Assembly (NCBI GenBank): GCA_902766125.1 | Contig: CACXCG010000016.1 | Span: 1-62,784, forward strand | Direction of reading: 5' to 3' | Length of the DNA: 62,784 bases | From: an uncultured Spirochaetaceae bacterium | GTDB lineage: Bacteria > Spirochaetota > Spirochaetia > Treponematales > Treponemataceae | In this document: one piece after another, positions 18,701-27,514 of the stretch | Layout: every line of letters begins with the position of its first letter | Position numbering within the stretch: the first letter of the stretch is position 1 | The notes under the pieces: generated by a model | What the model was told of the DNA's origin: nothing | Seen by the model: the letters and a program-made list of their open reading frames with translations, nothing else | The model's database searches: none | Made by a program: the position numbers and the translations under genes

Positions 18701-19234
18701 TTACTTGATGATAACCCACGTTGCCCCTGTGCCGCCGTTGTTTCTGTCCGGATGACCGGAACTTCCCATGCGGGAATCTTTTTCTATAAACAGACGAACC
18801 ATGGGTCCTAACACCGGATCTGTTCCGTGACTGTGATTACCCTTTCCGTGAATGACCAGAATTTTTTTAAGCCCTCGCCGCTTACAGTCACCGACAAATG
18901 CATCAAGTCTGTTCCAGGCTTCATCCCGCGTAAGACCGTGCAAATCTATGGTAGCTTCAGGTTTCATTGTGCGTAAGTATTCACGGTCATTCATCTTTTG
19001 CTGAAGCGCATGTTCCTGCACCAGTTTATCTTTATCGACTGTTCCATAACGGTTAAGCCATGCAGTCATCGCTTCGCGTGTATTTTTTTCTTCGGGAAGT
19101 TTTGTTTCTTCCTGTTCCATAAACGAAGCATTTGCTTTTTTATGCGATACCTGAGTCTGTTTCTTTGAAGCAGGTTTTGTGTGCTGAATCTGATCCCACT
19201 GAGAAAGAATGTCACCGAATGTAGTCAATGTCAT
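18701..19234 (-). CDS. Smr-domain protein
   Basis: 177 residues. The C-terminal Smr domain (about 95-177) has IDLHGLTRDEAW, VIHGKGNHS and GGTGATWV, a pattern shared with MutS2 C-termini and stand-alone Smr nucleases. The N-terminal half is charged and low in complexity. The start is uncertain: ATG at 19234 directly abuts GGGAGG, while an in-frame TTG at 19228 has a 6-base spacing. Both overlap the end of batD. Likely role is nucleic-acid cleavage or rescue; the substrate is unknown. Confidence 0.88.
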   Translation of the reverse strand: MTLTTFGDILSQWDQIQHTKPASKKQTQVSHKKANASFMEQEETKLPEEKNTREAMTAWLNRYGTVDKDKLVQEHALQQKMNDREYLRTMKPEATIDLHGLTRDEAWNRLDAFVGDCKRRGLKKILVIHGKGNHSHGTDPVLGPMVRLFIEKDSRMGSSGHPDRNNGGTGATWVIIK

Positions 19235-20612
19235 CCTCCCTGACCCAGCCCTTAAGTTCTGCAGTCTGGACATATACCCATCCGCCGGCAGACTGTTTTA
19301 CTTTGACTCTTGTTCCTCCGGGGATTTCAACTCCAGAAGTTCCGTTTTCTTCGGGAATGCTGCACAATGCTCCTCCGCGGAACTGTGCACTGGGTGAAAA
19401 TACATACGCCGCTTCTATGCCTGCCGGAATTGCAGAACAAACCATAAGCATGATAAACATTGCTCCCAGCGGAATCTTTCTGATTACAAACATGACAACT
19501 GCAGCCACTAAGAATAAAACCGTTACCGCACAGAACACAATGAACAGCGGAACACTCGGTTCAAAACTGTCAGACGAAAGACCTGCACTTACTTCCATTG
19601 CACGACGGGCACGAGTTATGCTTGCTAGCGGAAAGCGCCAGCGCTCTGCACACCTGAGCGAATACAGTGCCTGATATGCTTCACCGCGCAAGCCAACTGA
19701 AACCGGAGCTGCTGTCTCTACCGGCGGAGAAGCAAATGCATACGCAAAAACACTTTCTGACGGAGGAAGCGAAACCTGAGGCTTCTGTTCTGCTGCAGGA
19801 ACGACCGTTACCGAATAACGGGGAATTGTTATGTCAAGCATAGAACCATTGTATGCGGTTGCACGTAACTGAATGTTCGGAAACTGTCCCTCTCCTTCTG
19901 TAAGCGGTCTCCATCTGAATGTTGCAACAGGAACTGCATCCGGTGAAAATTCTGTTCCACGCGGACTGCTTGCCTTTATGTCATAGCGCTTCAGTTCTTC
20001 AAACAGTGCGTTTTCGGGTAACGTCCAGGAATAACCTACAATCTGAAGTGCATACTTTACATAGACCGTAAAATCAACTGCATCACCTGCAACCACAGTC
20101 AGGCTGTTTGACCGTGCATTGTATTTTGGATTTGAAAACAGCACCGAAAGTTCCGGCGAAATAAACTGCGGATTCTGATATACGGTTACGCGTGCAAACG
20201 GAATGCGATACTCCCTGCGGGAAATGCGGACATACACAGAAGGAATGGTATAGGTTCCCGGCTTAGAAAACTGAACCTTAAGCTGAACAGAAGTTCCTGC
20301 AATGCGTTCCATACCGTTTTGATTTATGATTAAATCTGATTTGCGTGACGAAACAAACTGCACGTTATCTGTAGAAACATCAAAGAATACCTGTACATCT
20401 TCAGGTTCAACATCACGGATATCAAGCGTAAAAAGACATTCCTGATCGGTAAAGAAATAACTTTCTGCCGCAGAAAATTCAAGAGAAGAAATATACGACT
20501 GGCTTACATCTGCACTGACAGGAAGAACTGACAGAACACATGCAAACAACCATGCACAGCGTTTTAATAATCTGCTGCGGTGGTGGAAGGTGACTGCTGC
20601 TGACTTTTCCAT
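19212..20612 (-). CDS. batD: BatD-like protein with C-terminal SH3-like domain
   Basis: 466 residues. Signal-like segment near 18-35 (WLFACVLSVLPVSA), then an oxygen-tolerance/BatD-type beta region (for example YTIPSVYVRISRREYRIPF). Two membrane segments follow near 350-400 (LFIVFCAVTVLFLVAAVVMFVI; LGAMFIMLMVCSAIPAGIEAA). The C-terminal SH3-like tail ends GGWVYVQTAELKGWVREDDIDY. The start overlaps batB by 49 bases and its SD is weak, so the true start is uncertain. Part of the moxR-DUF58-bat operon of periplasmic VWA proteins, linked in other bacteria to aerotolerance and stress. Confidence 0.85.
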   Translation of the reverse strand: MEKSAAVTFHHRSRLLKRCAWLFACVLSVLPVSADVSQSYISSLEFSAAESYFFTDQECLFTLDIRDVEPEDVQVFFDVSTDNVQFVSSRKSDLIINQNGMERIAGTSVQLKVQFSKPGTYTIPSVYVRISRREYRIPFARVTVYQNPQFISPELSVLFSNPKYNARSNSLTVVAGDAVDFTVYVKYALQIVGYSWTLPENALFEELKRYDIKASSPRGTEFSPDAVPVATFRWRPLTEGEGQFPNIQLRATAYNGSMLDITIPRYSVTVVPAAEQKPQVSLPPSESVFAYAFASPPVETAAPVSVGLRGEAYQALYSLRCAERWRFPLASITRARRAMEVSAGLSSDSFEPSVPLFIVFCAVTVLFLVAAVVMFVIRKIPLGAMFIMLMVCSAIPAGIEAAYVFSPSAQFRGGALCSIPEENGTSGVEIPGGTRVKVKQSAGGWVYVQTAELKGWVREDDIDYIR

Positions 20613-22162
20613 TGCTTTTGTTCATTCTCCCGTATGATTGAATACAGTGCCTGTTCCAGCACATCAGAGTCTGTATTTGTTGACACAGGCGTAAGTTCTG
20701 ATTCTGCCGCGTTAGACTGACTGACCGACTGACGCAGCGACAGTTCCAGATTAATTTTTGCATCAATGCTTGAACTGTCAATTCGTAAGGCATCTCTAAA
20801 ATATGAGGCTGCACGCTGATAGTCTCCGTTCTGATGAGCTACTATTCCCGAATTGTACAGCACTGCAAATTTGATTGAATCGGGTGCATCCTGTGAAATT
20901 GCATTGAATCTTCTGAGAGCCGCTTCACTTTCATCCTGCATCATGTATGTAGTAGCAAGACCAAACAATGCGTAATCCGTAAGTTCTGTGTCATTTGTTT
21001 CTGTTGCAATATCCCCTACTTCAAGATAATGCGCAACTGCCTGCTGATAGTTTTTTCTGTTCCACTGAATGGAACCTTCAAGCAGTTTAGTTCCTGCATC
21101 AAAGCGTTCAGAACAGCTGCTTAACAATAAGACAAGCGAAACGGCTGCAACAGCCTTTGCTTTTTTTCCGGGATAGGTAAATTCAGAGAACGCATATGAC
21201 ATAATAAAAAACACAATTGCAAGCAGAATAAACAGCGAGTTACGGTCTACAGACTGTACTTCATACGCAACATTCGTTCCGCCTTCTTCCTGTGCAGTTT
21301 TGTCCGGCAATGTACTTAACAGTGCGTATGCCGAACCAACCTGAGAAGCATCAATGTAAATGACAGACGGTAACGATGAAGATGAATCGAGCATGTTCTT
21401 ACGCTGAACCGCTGCAACTGTTTTTTCAAGTGACTGAGAACGCAACGCCGTACGGACTCTGGTTGTTCCGTCACCTGCAATAACTTCTGTTTCTCGTTCA
21501 GAACCGAAACCAATGATTGCAACAGGAATACCATAACGCACTGCATCATTAAGTGCAGAAACCAAAGAACTGTCAGTTTCATCACCATCGGTAAACAGCC
21601 AGATTCTTCCTGCTACCGCTGACTGCTGCGGAAACGATGCAATTGCTGCTTCTATGCCGGCACCCAGACTGGTACCCACAGAAGTCATCATTGACGGAGA
21701 GAGCACCCGAAGCATTCCCTGAACAGTTTCCCGGTCGTCGGTAAGCGGAACAACTACAGCTCCATCACCTTTTGCAATAACCACAGAAACGCTGGTGCCC
21801 GGCATGCGGTCAAGCAGTTCTGATGCGTAACTTTTTGCAGATTCAAGTCGCGTCATACGACCCGGTGCATCATCTGCATTCATGCTGTAAGAAATATCAA
21901 ACACTAACGAAAGTGCATTTCCGTTTTTCTGAACAGGAACAGCAACCGTTCCCCACGAAACACCGGCGCAGGCAACAATAAGCATTGCAAACGAAAGTGA
22001 AATAAAAATAATGCGTGCAGCAAATTTTCGCTTTACCAGAACTACTCGCGAAGATATCATGGTATTCACCAGATGACGATACCGGTACACCGCATGAATG
22101 ACAAACGGAATTATGAGCACAAGAAGATACAGCACTACCGGACGAGCAACAGAAAAACTCAT
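20564..22162 (-). CDS. batB: BatB-type VWA protein fused to TPR (BatC-like) region
   Basis: 532 residues from the chosen start. N-terminal membrane segments (about 8-25, 50-72), then a VWA domain with the MIDAS-like DISYSMNADD near residue 90, SVVIAKGDGAVVVPLTDD and WLFTDGDETD. A further membrane segment is near 310. The C-terminal third has TPR units (YQQAVAHYLEVGD, NGDYQRAASYFRDALRID). BatC in other species is a separate TPR protein, so this is a B-C fusion. The start at 22162 overlaps the batA stop as ATGA and has AGGAGG 6 bases upstream. A reading from 22198 is rejected on that ground. Confidence 0.9.
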   Translation of the reverse strand: MSFSVARPVVLYLLVLIIPFVIHAVYRYRHLVNTMISSRVVLVKRKFAARIIFISLSFAMLIVACAGVSWGTVAVPVQKNGNALSLVFDISYSMNADDAPGRMTRLESAKSYASELLDRMPGTSVSVVIAKGDGAVVVPLTDDRETVQGMLRVLSPSMMTSVGTSLGAGIEAAIASFPQQSAVAGRIWLFTDGDETDSSLVSALNDAVRYGIPVAIIGFGSERETEVIAGDGTTRVRTALRSQSLEKTVAAVQRKNMLDSSSSLPSVIYIDASQVGSAYALLSTLPDKTAQEEGGTNVAYEVQSVDRNSLFILLAIVFFIMSYAFSEFTYPGKKAKAVAAVSLVLLLSSCSERFDAGTKLLEGSIQWNRKNYQQAVAHYLEVGDIATETNDTELTDYALFGLATTYMMQDESEAALRRFNAISQDAPDSIKFAVLYNSGIVAHQNGDYQRAASYFRDALRIDSSSIDAKINLELSLRQSVSQSNAAESELTPVSTNTDSDVLEQALYSIIRENEQKQWKSQQQSPSTTAADY

Positions 22163-23160
22163 AGTACCTCCTGCAGCATAAGCCGTCGCATTGTCCACGC
22201 AAGTACAAGCATGATTGCAGCAAGCACAACAAAATAGTAAGCATAAGAAGCATCACGATTTTTCATGTGATACGACTGAGCAGTGCTTTCATTTTTTGCA
22301 ACGGCAGCGAGCGCCTGTGACAACGCACTGACGGTTTCAATGCTGTAAAATTTTCCGTCAGCTTCTGATGCAATCTGTGCAAGAGCAGTGACATCATAGT
22401 TTGAGTTTAAAAATCCGGAATAGGTCTGTCCTGTTTTGGGATCTGCATATTCAATCTGAACCGTTCCCTTTGTTCCAATGCCAAGGACATACAGCGACAT
22501 GTGTTTTTCGGCAGCAAGCCGTGCAGCTGTATGCGGGTGAACTGTTCCTGCGTTGTTTTCTCCGTCAGTGATAAGGACAATTGATTTTTTGGGAGCAGGA
22601 GAAGCATCCAGGTGCATGATGGCACAGCTTAAACCGGTACCGATTGCAGTACCGTCTCCCATTTCTCCGACAGAAAGTGAATCGAGTCTATTAAAGAAGG
22701 TAGACTGATCCAGCGTAGGAGGAACTACAACTGCAGCTTCTTTTGCCATTGCAACAAGGCCAAACTCCTGTCCTGCATTCTGTTCTACAATAGTGCGGAT
22801 TGCATTGCGTGCAAGGTTAAGACGAGTTGTTCCGCCTATATCTTTTGCAGCCATAGAGGGACTGGTATCTATAACAAACAGAATATCGGTTCCACGCGAT
22901 GTATACACTTTTTCCTGATGATGTACAACAGGATCTGCAAACGCAACAACCATGAATACAAACGAAAGAACATACAGTAAGCGTGCAACGCTTGCAACAA
23001 CCCGCATGACTGAATTGGTCCATGAAAAACTGCTGCCGTTCCAGTCACTGACAGTAAGCGGAAACGCAATTCGCGTAAACACTTTTACTGAGCGCAGATA
23101 AAAAAACAAAGGCAATACCAGCAGAAAGAAAAATGCTGCAGGGTTATTAAAACCAATCAT
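22159..23160 (-). CDS. batA: BatA-type VWA membrane protein
   Basis: 333 residues. Membrane segments near 8-22, 52-75 and 305-322 bracket a VWA domain with an intact MIDAS motif DTSPSMAAKD (DxSxS) near residue 98, a Thr region DGTAIGTG and ITDGENNAG. It probably binds a divalent ion and partner proteins on the periplasmic side. Start ATG overlaps the stop of the upstream gene (ATGA), and its end overlaps batB the same way. Good match to spirochaete and Bacteroidetes BatA proteins. Confidence 0.92.
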   Translation of the reverse strand: MIGFNNPAAFFFLLVLPLFFYLRSVKVFTRIAFPLTVSDWNGSSFSWTNSVMRVVASVARLLYVLSFVFMVVAFADPVVHHQEKVYTSRGTDILFVIDTSPSMAAKDIGGTTRLNLARNAIRTIVEQNAGQEFGLVAMAKEAAVVVPPTLDQSTFFNRLDSLSVGEMGDGTAIGTGLSCAIMHLDASPAPKKSIVLITDGENNAGTVHPHTAARLAAEKHMSLYVLGIGTKGTVQIEYADPKTGQTYSGFLNSNYDVTALAQIASEADGKFYSIETVSALSQALAAVAKNESTAQSYHMKNRDASYAYYFVVLAAIMLVLAWTMRRLMLQEVL

Positions 23161-24191
23161 ACGGCAACCTCCTTTTTACTGCTTCTTTTTTCAAAAAAAT
23201 CTATAAGCGAAAGTGTCTGCATAACAATCTGCTTTTTTTCGTCAGGTAAGAAAATGGCACTATGCTGTTCAATGGGTAACTCGGCTGCATCTGCAGAGCC
23301 CGGTGCATAGCGAATAAAATCAGTACGGACAAACAGTTCGGACAATGCAGTAACTGCCTGATCCTGTTCCTGCGTAAGAGAACCGCCGGCTGTTTTTTCT
23401 ATGACGGAATAAATACGGTTTGACGGTACGGATAAAAATTGAGAAGCAAAACGATACTGCAGATATGAACGCATAATATGCTGCCACTGTTCCGCGCAAA
23501 CTGAATCCGGCATTTTTTTACCAGACAGTTTTTTTATCTTTCTTTTTGTAGTGAATGCATTGCGTATAAATCCAAGCCGTGACTTAAAGCCATCAACTCC
23601 TTCAAGGAAATCATGTAGATGAACTAAAAGCAGAACAATCAGAATTACAATCACGATTCCCGAAACAATGAATGCCCACAAAATATAATTTGTTCCCGGA
23701 AGAATCTGCGGAGACGCTGCATTACGCAGCACCGTTACATTCATTTTTTCAGATAGAGAAGAAACCGCAACCGGAAGAAAATCAACATAGTTTATCTGTT
23801 CCTGTTCAAGATGACAGGCTGCATTTAAATCAAAAGGTGCAAAATCAATGACACCCGGTTCCCAGGGGATGACGGTAAGCACTATCGTATATGAAAAATC
23901 ACTGCGTTCAAGAACTGCACTTTCTACCGTGCACACCTGTTCTTTCTGTGTAAAGGCATCGAGGGTTGTATCCAGTAAAACAGAATTGCCCCGCAACTGA
24001 CTGGAAGAAAGCAATGCAAAATAATCTACCGGTGTATGAAACGTAAGACGCACTTCTGCAGTATCGCCGACATAAATTTCTTTGGGAACAACAACCTGCT
24101 GTACAACTTCTACCGTATCAATCTGACAGAATGCATACAGGGGAGCAAATATACACAGCGCTGCGCATACAAGAAAACGAATAGCACGCAT
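23157..24191 (-). CDS. Bat-operon membrane protein of unknown role
   Basis: 344 residues. Signal peptide (MRAIRFLVCAALCIFAPLYAFC), a beta-rich outer part, one membrane segment near 170-190 (ILWAFIVSGIVIVILIVLLLV) and a cytoplasmic tail rich in charged residues. The position between the DUF58 protein and batA is where a small BatD/DUF4381-like partner is often found, and the layout fits, but I do not recognise a specific family with confidence. Start at 24191 lies one base after the DUF58 stop. An earlier in-frame ATG at 24215 lies inside the upstream gene. Confidence 0.8.
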   Translation of the reverse strand: MRAIRFLVCAALCIFAPLYAFCQIDTVEVVQQVVVPKEIYVGDTAEVRLTFHTPVDYFALLSSSQLRGNSVLLDTTLDAFTQKEQVCTVESAVLERSDFSYTIVLTVIPWEPGVIDFAPFDLNAACHLEQEQINYVDFLPVAVSSLSEKMNVTVLRNAASPQILPGTNYILWAFIVSGIVIVILIVLLLVHLHDFLEGVDGFKSRLGFIRNAFTTKRKIKKLSGKKMPDSVCAEQWQHIMRSYLQYRFASQFLSVPSNRIYSVIEKTAGGSLTQEQDQAVTALSELFVRTDFIRYAPGSADAAELPIEQHSAIFLPDEKKQIVMQTLSLIDFFEKRSSKKEVAV

Positions 24192-24192
24192 C

Positions 24193-25083
24193 TTACCGTA
24201 ACTCCCGCGACGCAAAAAAATGTGTCAGTTCTGCAGTTGCATCCTGTTCTGTGCTGAGCAGAAACGGAACTCCACCGTGACGCAGACAGTCTTTCTGCCA
24301 CTGCTCTACATGATGCTGATTGCTTTCTGACCAGGCACGCGAAAACGCCGGCACTGATGTAGGCAGCATGGTACGCTGTCCTGTTTCGGAATCGACAAAC
24401 GGTATGGTTCCCACTTCGGGTAAACGTGTATCGGAAGGATCGGTGATTCGGACGGCAACGACATCATGTTTCTGACACAGACGCGCAAACGGTGTAATCC
24501 ATCCGGCAGTTCTGAAATCAGAAAAAATCATGACGAGCGAACGTTTTTTCAACAGTTTTGCAGCACCCTGTAATGCGGCATCCAGTGCAGAACCTGCAGG
24601 GATATCTTCTTCGTTTTTAATTTCTGAAAAGTTTTCGAAGCGTGACAAGAGCATGAGCGTTTGATTTTTTCCTGCTTTGGGAGCACAGGAAAACTGTACG
24701 CCCGCATCAAACACCACTGCCCCTACAGGACTTGAATTATGTTCAGCAGCAAGAGAAAGTAAAGAAGCACATTCAAGTGCAACAGACAGACGGGATTTTT
24801 TTCCAGAACCAGTGCACATTGAACGGGAAGCATCAACAAGAATGAACACACACAGTTCGCGCTCTTCTTCAAACATCTGCACAAACGGCTTACCCATTCG
24901 CGCAGTAACATTCCAGTCTATGGCACGCACATCATCGCCACGAAGATATTCACGGACACCGCTGAACTCAACACCCTGTCCCCGGTACAGCGATTTAAAT
25001 GAACCGCTGCGCATTCCGTCTGCAAGAGCAAGAGAACTAAGATGCAAAAGGCTTGCACGTTTAGCAAGCGAATTCTGGTCCAC
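24193..25083 (-). CDS. DUF58 protein of the MoxR/Bat system
   Basis: 296 residues, no clear membrane segment. It carries the DUF58 signature YRGQGVEFSGVREYLRGDDVRAIDWNVTARMG near residue 33-65 (shown in pieces by GVEFSGVREY and DDVRAIDWN), followed by a VWA-like fold with LVDASRSMCTG (DxSxS). These proteins pair with MoxR ATPases, and moxR is 11 bases upstream. Probably a substrate or adaptor of the chaperone-like MoxR for the Bat membrane proteins. Confidence 0.92.
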   Translation of the reverse strand: MDQNSLAKRASLLHLSSLALADGMRSGSFKSLYRGQGVEFSGVREYLRGDDVRAIDWNVTARMGKPFVQMFEEERELCVFILVDASRSMCTGSGKKSRLSVALECASLLSLAAEHNSSPVGAVVFDAGVQFSCAPKAGKNQTLMLLSRFENFSEIKNEEDIPAGSALDAALQGAAKLLKKRSLVMIFSDFRTAGWITPFARLCQKHDVVAVRITDPSDTRLPEVGTIPFVDSETGQRTMLPTSVPAFSRAWSESNQHHVEQWQKDCLRHGGVPFLLSTEQDATAELTHFFASRELR

Positions 25084-25094
25084 GGTAATCGTCC

Positions 25095-26090
25095 TTAGGG
25101 AACGGGCATAAGGTCAACAATTTTTGCAATCAGATCGTTTGCTGTTACATTGTCTGCAGATGCTTCATAGCTGAGCACCAAACGATGCGACAGAACACGG
25201 ATTGCAACTGCCTGTACGTCTTCCGGCAAAACAAAACTGCGGTTTTCAAACAGCGCATTTACTTTGGCACATTTGAGCAGGGCAATTCCTGCACGCGGAG
25301 ATGCACCGAATGAAATGTAGCGCAGAATATCATTACGATGCTGTGCTGAACTCTGATCCTGAGCGGGACGAGTAACTGTAATGAGTGAAACAATATACTG
25401 AAGGATTTTTTCGTCTGCGGTAATTGCATCAACTGCGGCACGGCATTTCTGCAGAATCTGAGCAGAGAGAATTTTCTTTACCGGAACTTCATTTGCTTTT
25501 CCCATAGTGCGGACAATCTGCATTTCGTCTTCCGGCTGAGGATACGGAACTTCAAGTTTCATCAGGAAGCGGTCTAATTCTGCTTCGGGTAAGCTGTAGG
25601 TTCCTTCCTGTTCGATAGGGTTCTGTGTTGCAAGCACAAAGAACGGACTGGGAAGTTTGTAAGAAGTTTCGCCTATGGTAACCTGCTGTTCTGCCATTGC
25701 TTCAAGAAGTGCAGACTGAACTTTTGCAGGAGCGCGGTTGATTTCATCAGCAAGGACGACATTGGCAAACACAGGGCCTTTGCGTACCGAAAAATTACCG
25801 GTTGCCTGTTCGTAGATGAGTGTACCCGTTACGTCTGCTGGCAACAGATCCGGCGTAAACTGAATGCGCTTAAAGTCAAGCCCCGAAACATCGGCAATAG
25901 TGCGTACTACCAGCGTTTTTGCAAGACCTGGCACACCTTCAAGCAGCACGTGACCGCCTGCAACCAGAGCCATAAGAATTCCATCAATAACAGAAGTCTG
26001 TCCTACCACACGCAGTGCTACTTCGGCACGACATTTCTGCAGGTAATCAGAGCACTCAGCAAGCTCAGCTTTTGTAACAGTTGTTTCCAT
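25095..26090 (-). CDS. moxR: MoxR-family AAA+ ATPase
   Basis: 331 residues. Walker A GVPGLAKT at 52-59, Walker B VVLADEINRAP at about 111-121, sensor region FFVLATQNPIEQEGTYSLPEAELDRF. Chaperone-like ATPases of this family assemble VWA-domain complexes, in line with the five following genes (DUF58, BatD-like, batA, batB, batD). First gene of the operon. The ATG has no SD and its -10 ends 9 bases upstream, so the mRNA is nearly leaderless. Confidence 0.95.
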   Translation of the reverse strand: METTVTKAELAECSDYLQKCRAEVALRVVGQTSVIDGILMALVAGGHVLLEGVPGLAKTLVVRTIADVSGLDFKRIQFTPDLLPADVTGTLIYEQATGNFSVRKGPVFANVVLADEINRAPAKVQSALLEAMAEQQVTIGETSYKLPSPFFVLATQNPIEQEGTYSLPEAELDRFLMKLEVPYPQPEDEMQIVRTMGKANEVPVKKILSAQILQKCRAAVDAITADEKILQYIVSLITVTRPAQDQSSAQHRNDILRYISFGASPRAGIALLKCAKVNALFENRSFVLPEDVQAVAIRVLSHRLVLSYEASADNVTANDLIAKIVDLMPVP

Positions 26091-26099
26091 ATATTGATA

Positions 26100-26128
26100 A
26101 ATATAGCAAATATGTGTATCAGTGTAAA
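26100..26128 (-). promoter_or_regulatory. moxR operon promoter
   Basis: TTTACA (26128-26123), 17-bp spacer, TATATT (26105-26100), then 9 bases to the ATG. A start site 6-8 bases after the -10 leaves a leader of only one to three bases. Confidence 0.65.
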
Positions 26129-26177
26129 TAGAATTGCATATTCATACAAAAATTCGGGAAAATATGCAAAATTCTGA

Positions 26178-26206
26178 TTGTCAATCAGATTGCAATGCAC
26201 TATACT
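26178..26206 (+). promoter_or_regulatory. Aminotransferase promoter, near-leaderless
   Basis: TTGTCA (26178-26183), 17-bp spacer, TATACT (26201-26206), then 9 bases to ATG 26216. The alternative upstream ATG at 26195 lies inside this promoter, which decides the start. Confidence 0.7.
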
Positions 26207-26215
26207 TACGCTACT

Positions 26216-27514
26216 ATGATTGAACCACTGGCAAAGGAATTAAACGACATTCTTGAAGGAACTACCCCGGGAGAAATGCTTTCGGACGTAGGTAAGAGAC
26301 TGTACTTTCCCAAAGGAATTATTGCACAGAGCGGAGAAGCCAAACAGCTTGGAAAAACCGCTAACGGTACTATCGGTATGACCGTCATCAACGGAACACC
26401 TGCAGTGCTGCCGTCTGTACAGAAGATTGTACCCGGTCTTTCTGCCCGAGAACTGGTTGCCTATGCACCGACCGCCGGAAATCCCGACCTGCGTGCACTG
26501 TGGAAACAGGATCTTATCAAAAAGAATCCCCTGCTCAAAGACAAGAGCATTTCACTTCCTGTGCTGGTACCCGGACTGACTGCCGGCATTTCATACATGT
26601 CAGACCTTTTTCTTGACGAAACAAAACCGCTGGTTGCAGCAGATCCTTCATGGGACAATTATGTTCTGATTGCCTCTGCACGCCGCAATGCTCAGTTCAT
26701 TCAGTTCCCCATGTTCAAAGACGGGGCTTTTAATATGGCAGGGTTTGAAAAGACAGTTACCGAACAGGCTGAAAAAAACGGCTCTGCACGCGTACTGCTT
26801 AACTTTCCGCAGAATCCTTCGGGATACAGCCCGACTGTTGAAGAAGCAAAACAGATTGTTGCCATTGTAAAGCGCATTGCTGACTCAGGCAAAAAAGTAG
26901 TTGTCTGGGATGACGATGCCTACTTTGGCCTTAACTACGAAGACAATGTAGAACCGCAGTCACTGTTTGCATACCTTGCAGACCTGAGTCCCAATGTACT
27001 TGCAATAAAGATTGACGGTCCCACTAAAGAAGATTTTGCCTGGGGATTCCGTGCCGGATTCATTACCTTCGGATGTAAAGGCATGACCGACGCTCAGTAT
27101 GACGCACTGGTTAAAAAACTGATGGGTGCAATCCGTTCATCGGTTTCCTGTGCATCTACTCCGCCACAGTCACTTCTTTTGCGTGCCTTCAAAGATCCAA
27201 ACTTTGAAGCAGAAAAGCAGCAGTTCCGCGCCGTACTGGAAAAACGCTATGCAGCAGTAAAAGCATTTGTTACCAGCCACACAAGCAAAGAACTTGAAGT
27301 ACTGCCGTTCAACTCCGGTTACTTTATGGCATTCCATACTAAGACCGTTGATGCAGAACAGCTTCGTCAGAGCCTGCTCAAAGACAGAGGAATCGGAACC
27401 ATTGCAATTGACGCTCACACCCTGCGCGTTGCATTCAGCAGTCTTGAAGAGAACTTAATTGATACTGTTTACCAGGCAATCTACGACGTTGCGGACAGCA
27501 TGTCTCATGCGTAA
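26216..27514 (+). CDS. PLP-dependent class I/II aminotransferase
   Basis: 432 residues. The fold type I aminotransferase pattern is clear: YAPTAGNPDLRALW, LVAADPSWDNY, LLNFPQNPSGY, VVWDDDAYFGLNYED and the PLP lysine region IDGPTKEDFAWGFRAGF. The Arg in TLRVAFSS near the end would bind the substrate carboxylate. The substrate cannot be told from sequence; the closest general group is the aspartate/aromatic-type enzymes. The start at 26216 is set by the promoter. Its 3' end overlaps the next gene by 8 bases, so the two are co-transcribed. Confidence 0.9.
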   Translation: MIEPLAKELNDILEGTTPGEMLSDVGKRLYFPKGIIAQSGEAKQLGKTANGTIGMTVINGTPAVLPSVQKIVPGLSARELVAYAPTAGNPDLRALWKQDLIKKNPLLKDKSISLPVLVPGLTAGISYMSDLFLDETKPLVAADPSWDNYVLIASARRNAQFIQFPMFKDGAFNMAGFEKTVTEQAEKNGSARVLLNFPQNPSGYSPTVEEAKQIVAIVKRIADSGKKVVVWDDDAYFGLNYEDNVEPQSLFAYLADLSPNVLAIKIDGPTKEDFAWGFRAGFITFGCKGMTDAQYDALVKKLMGAIRSSVSCASTPPQSLLLRAFKDPNFEAEKQQFRAVLEKRYAAVKAFVTSHTSKELEVLPFNSGYFMAFHTKTVDAEQLRQSLLKDRGIGTIAIDAHTLRVAFSSLEENLIDTVYQAIYDVADSMSHA

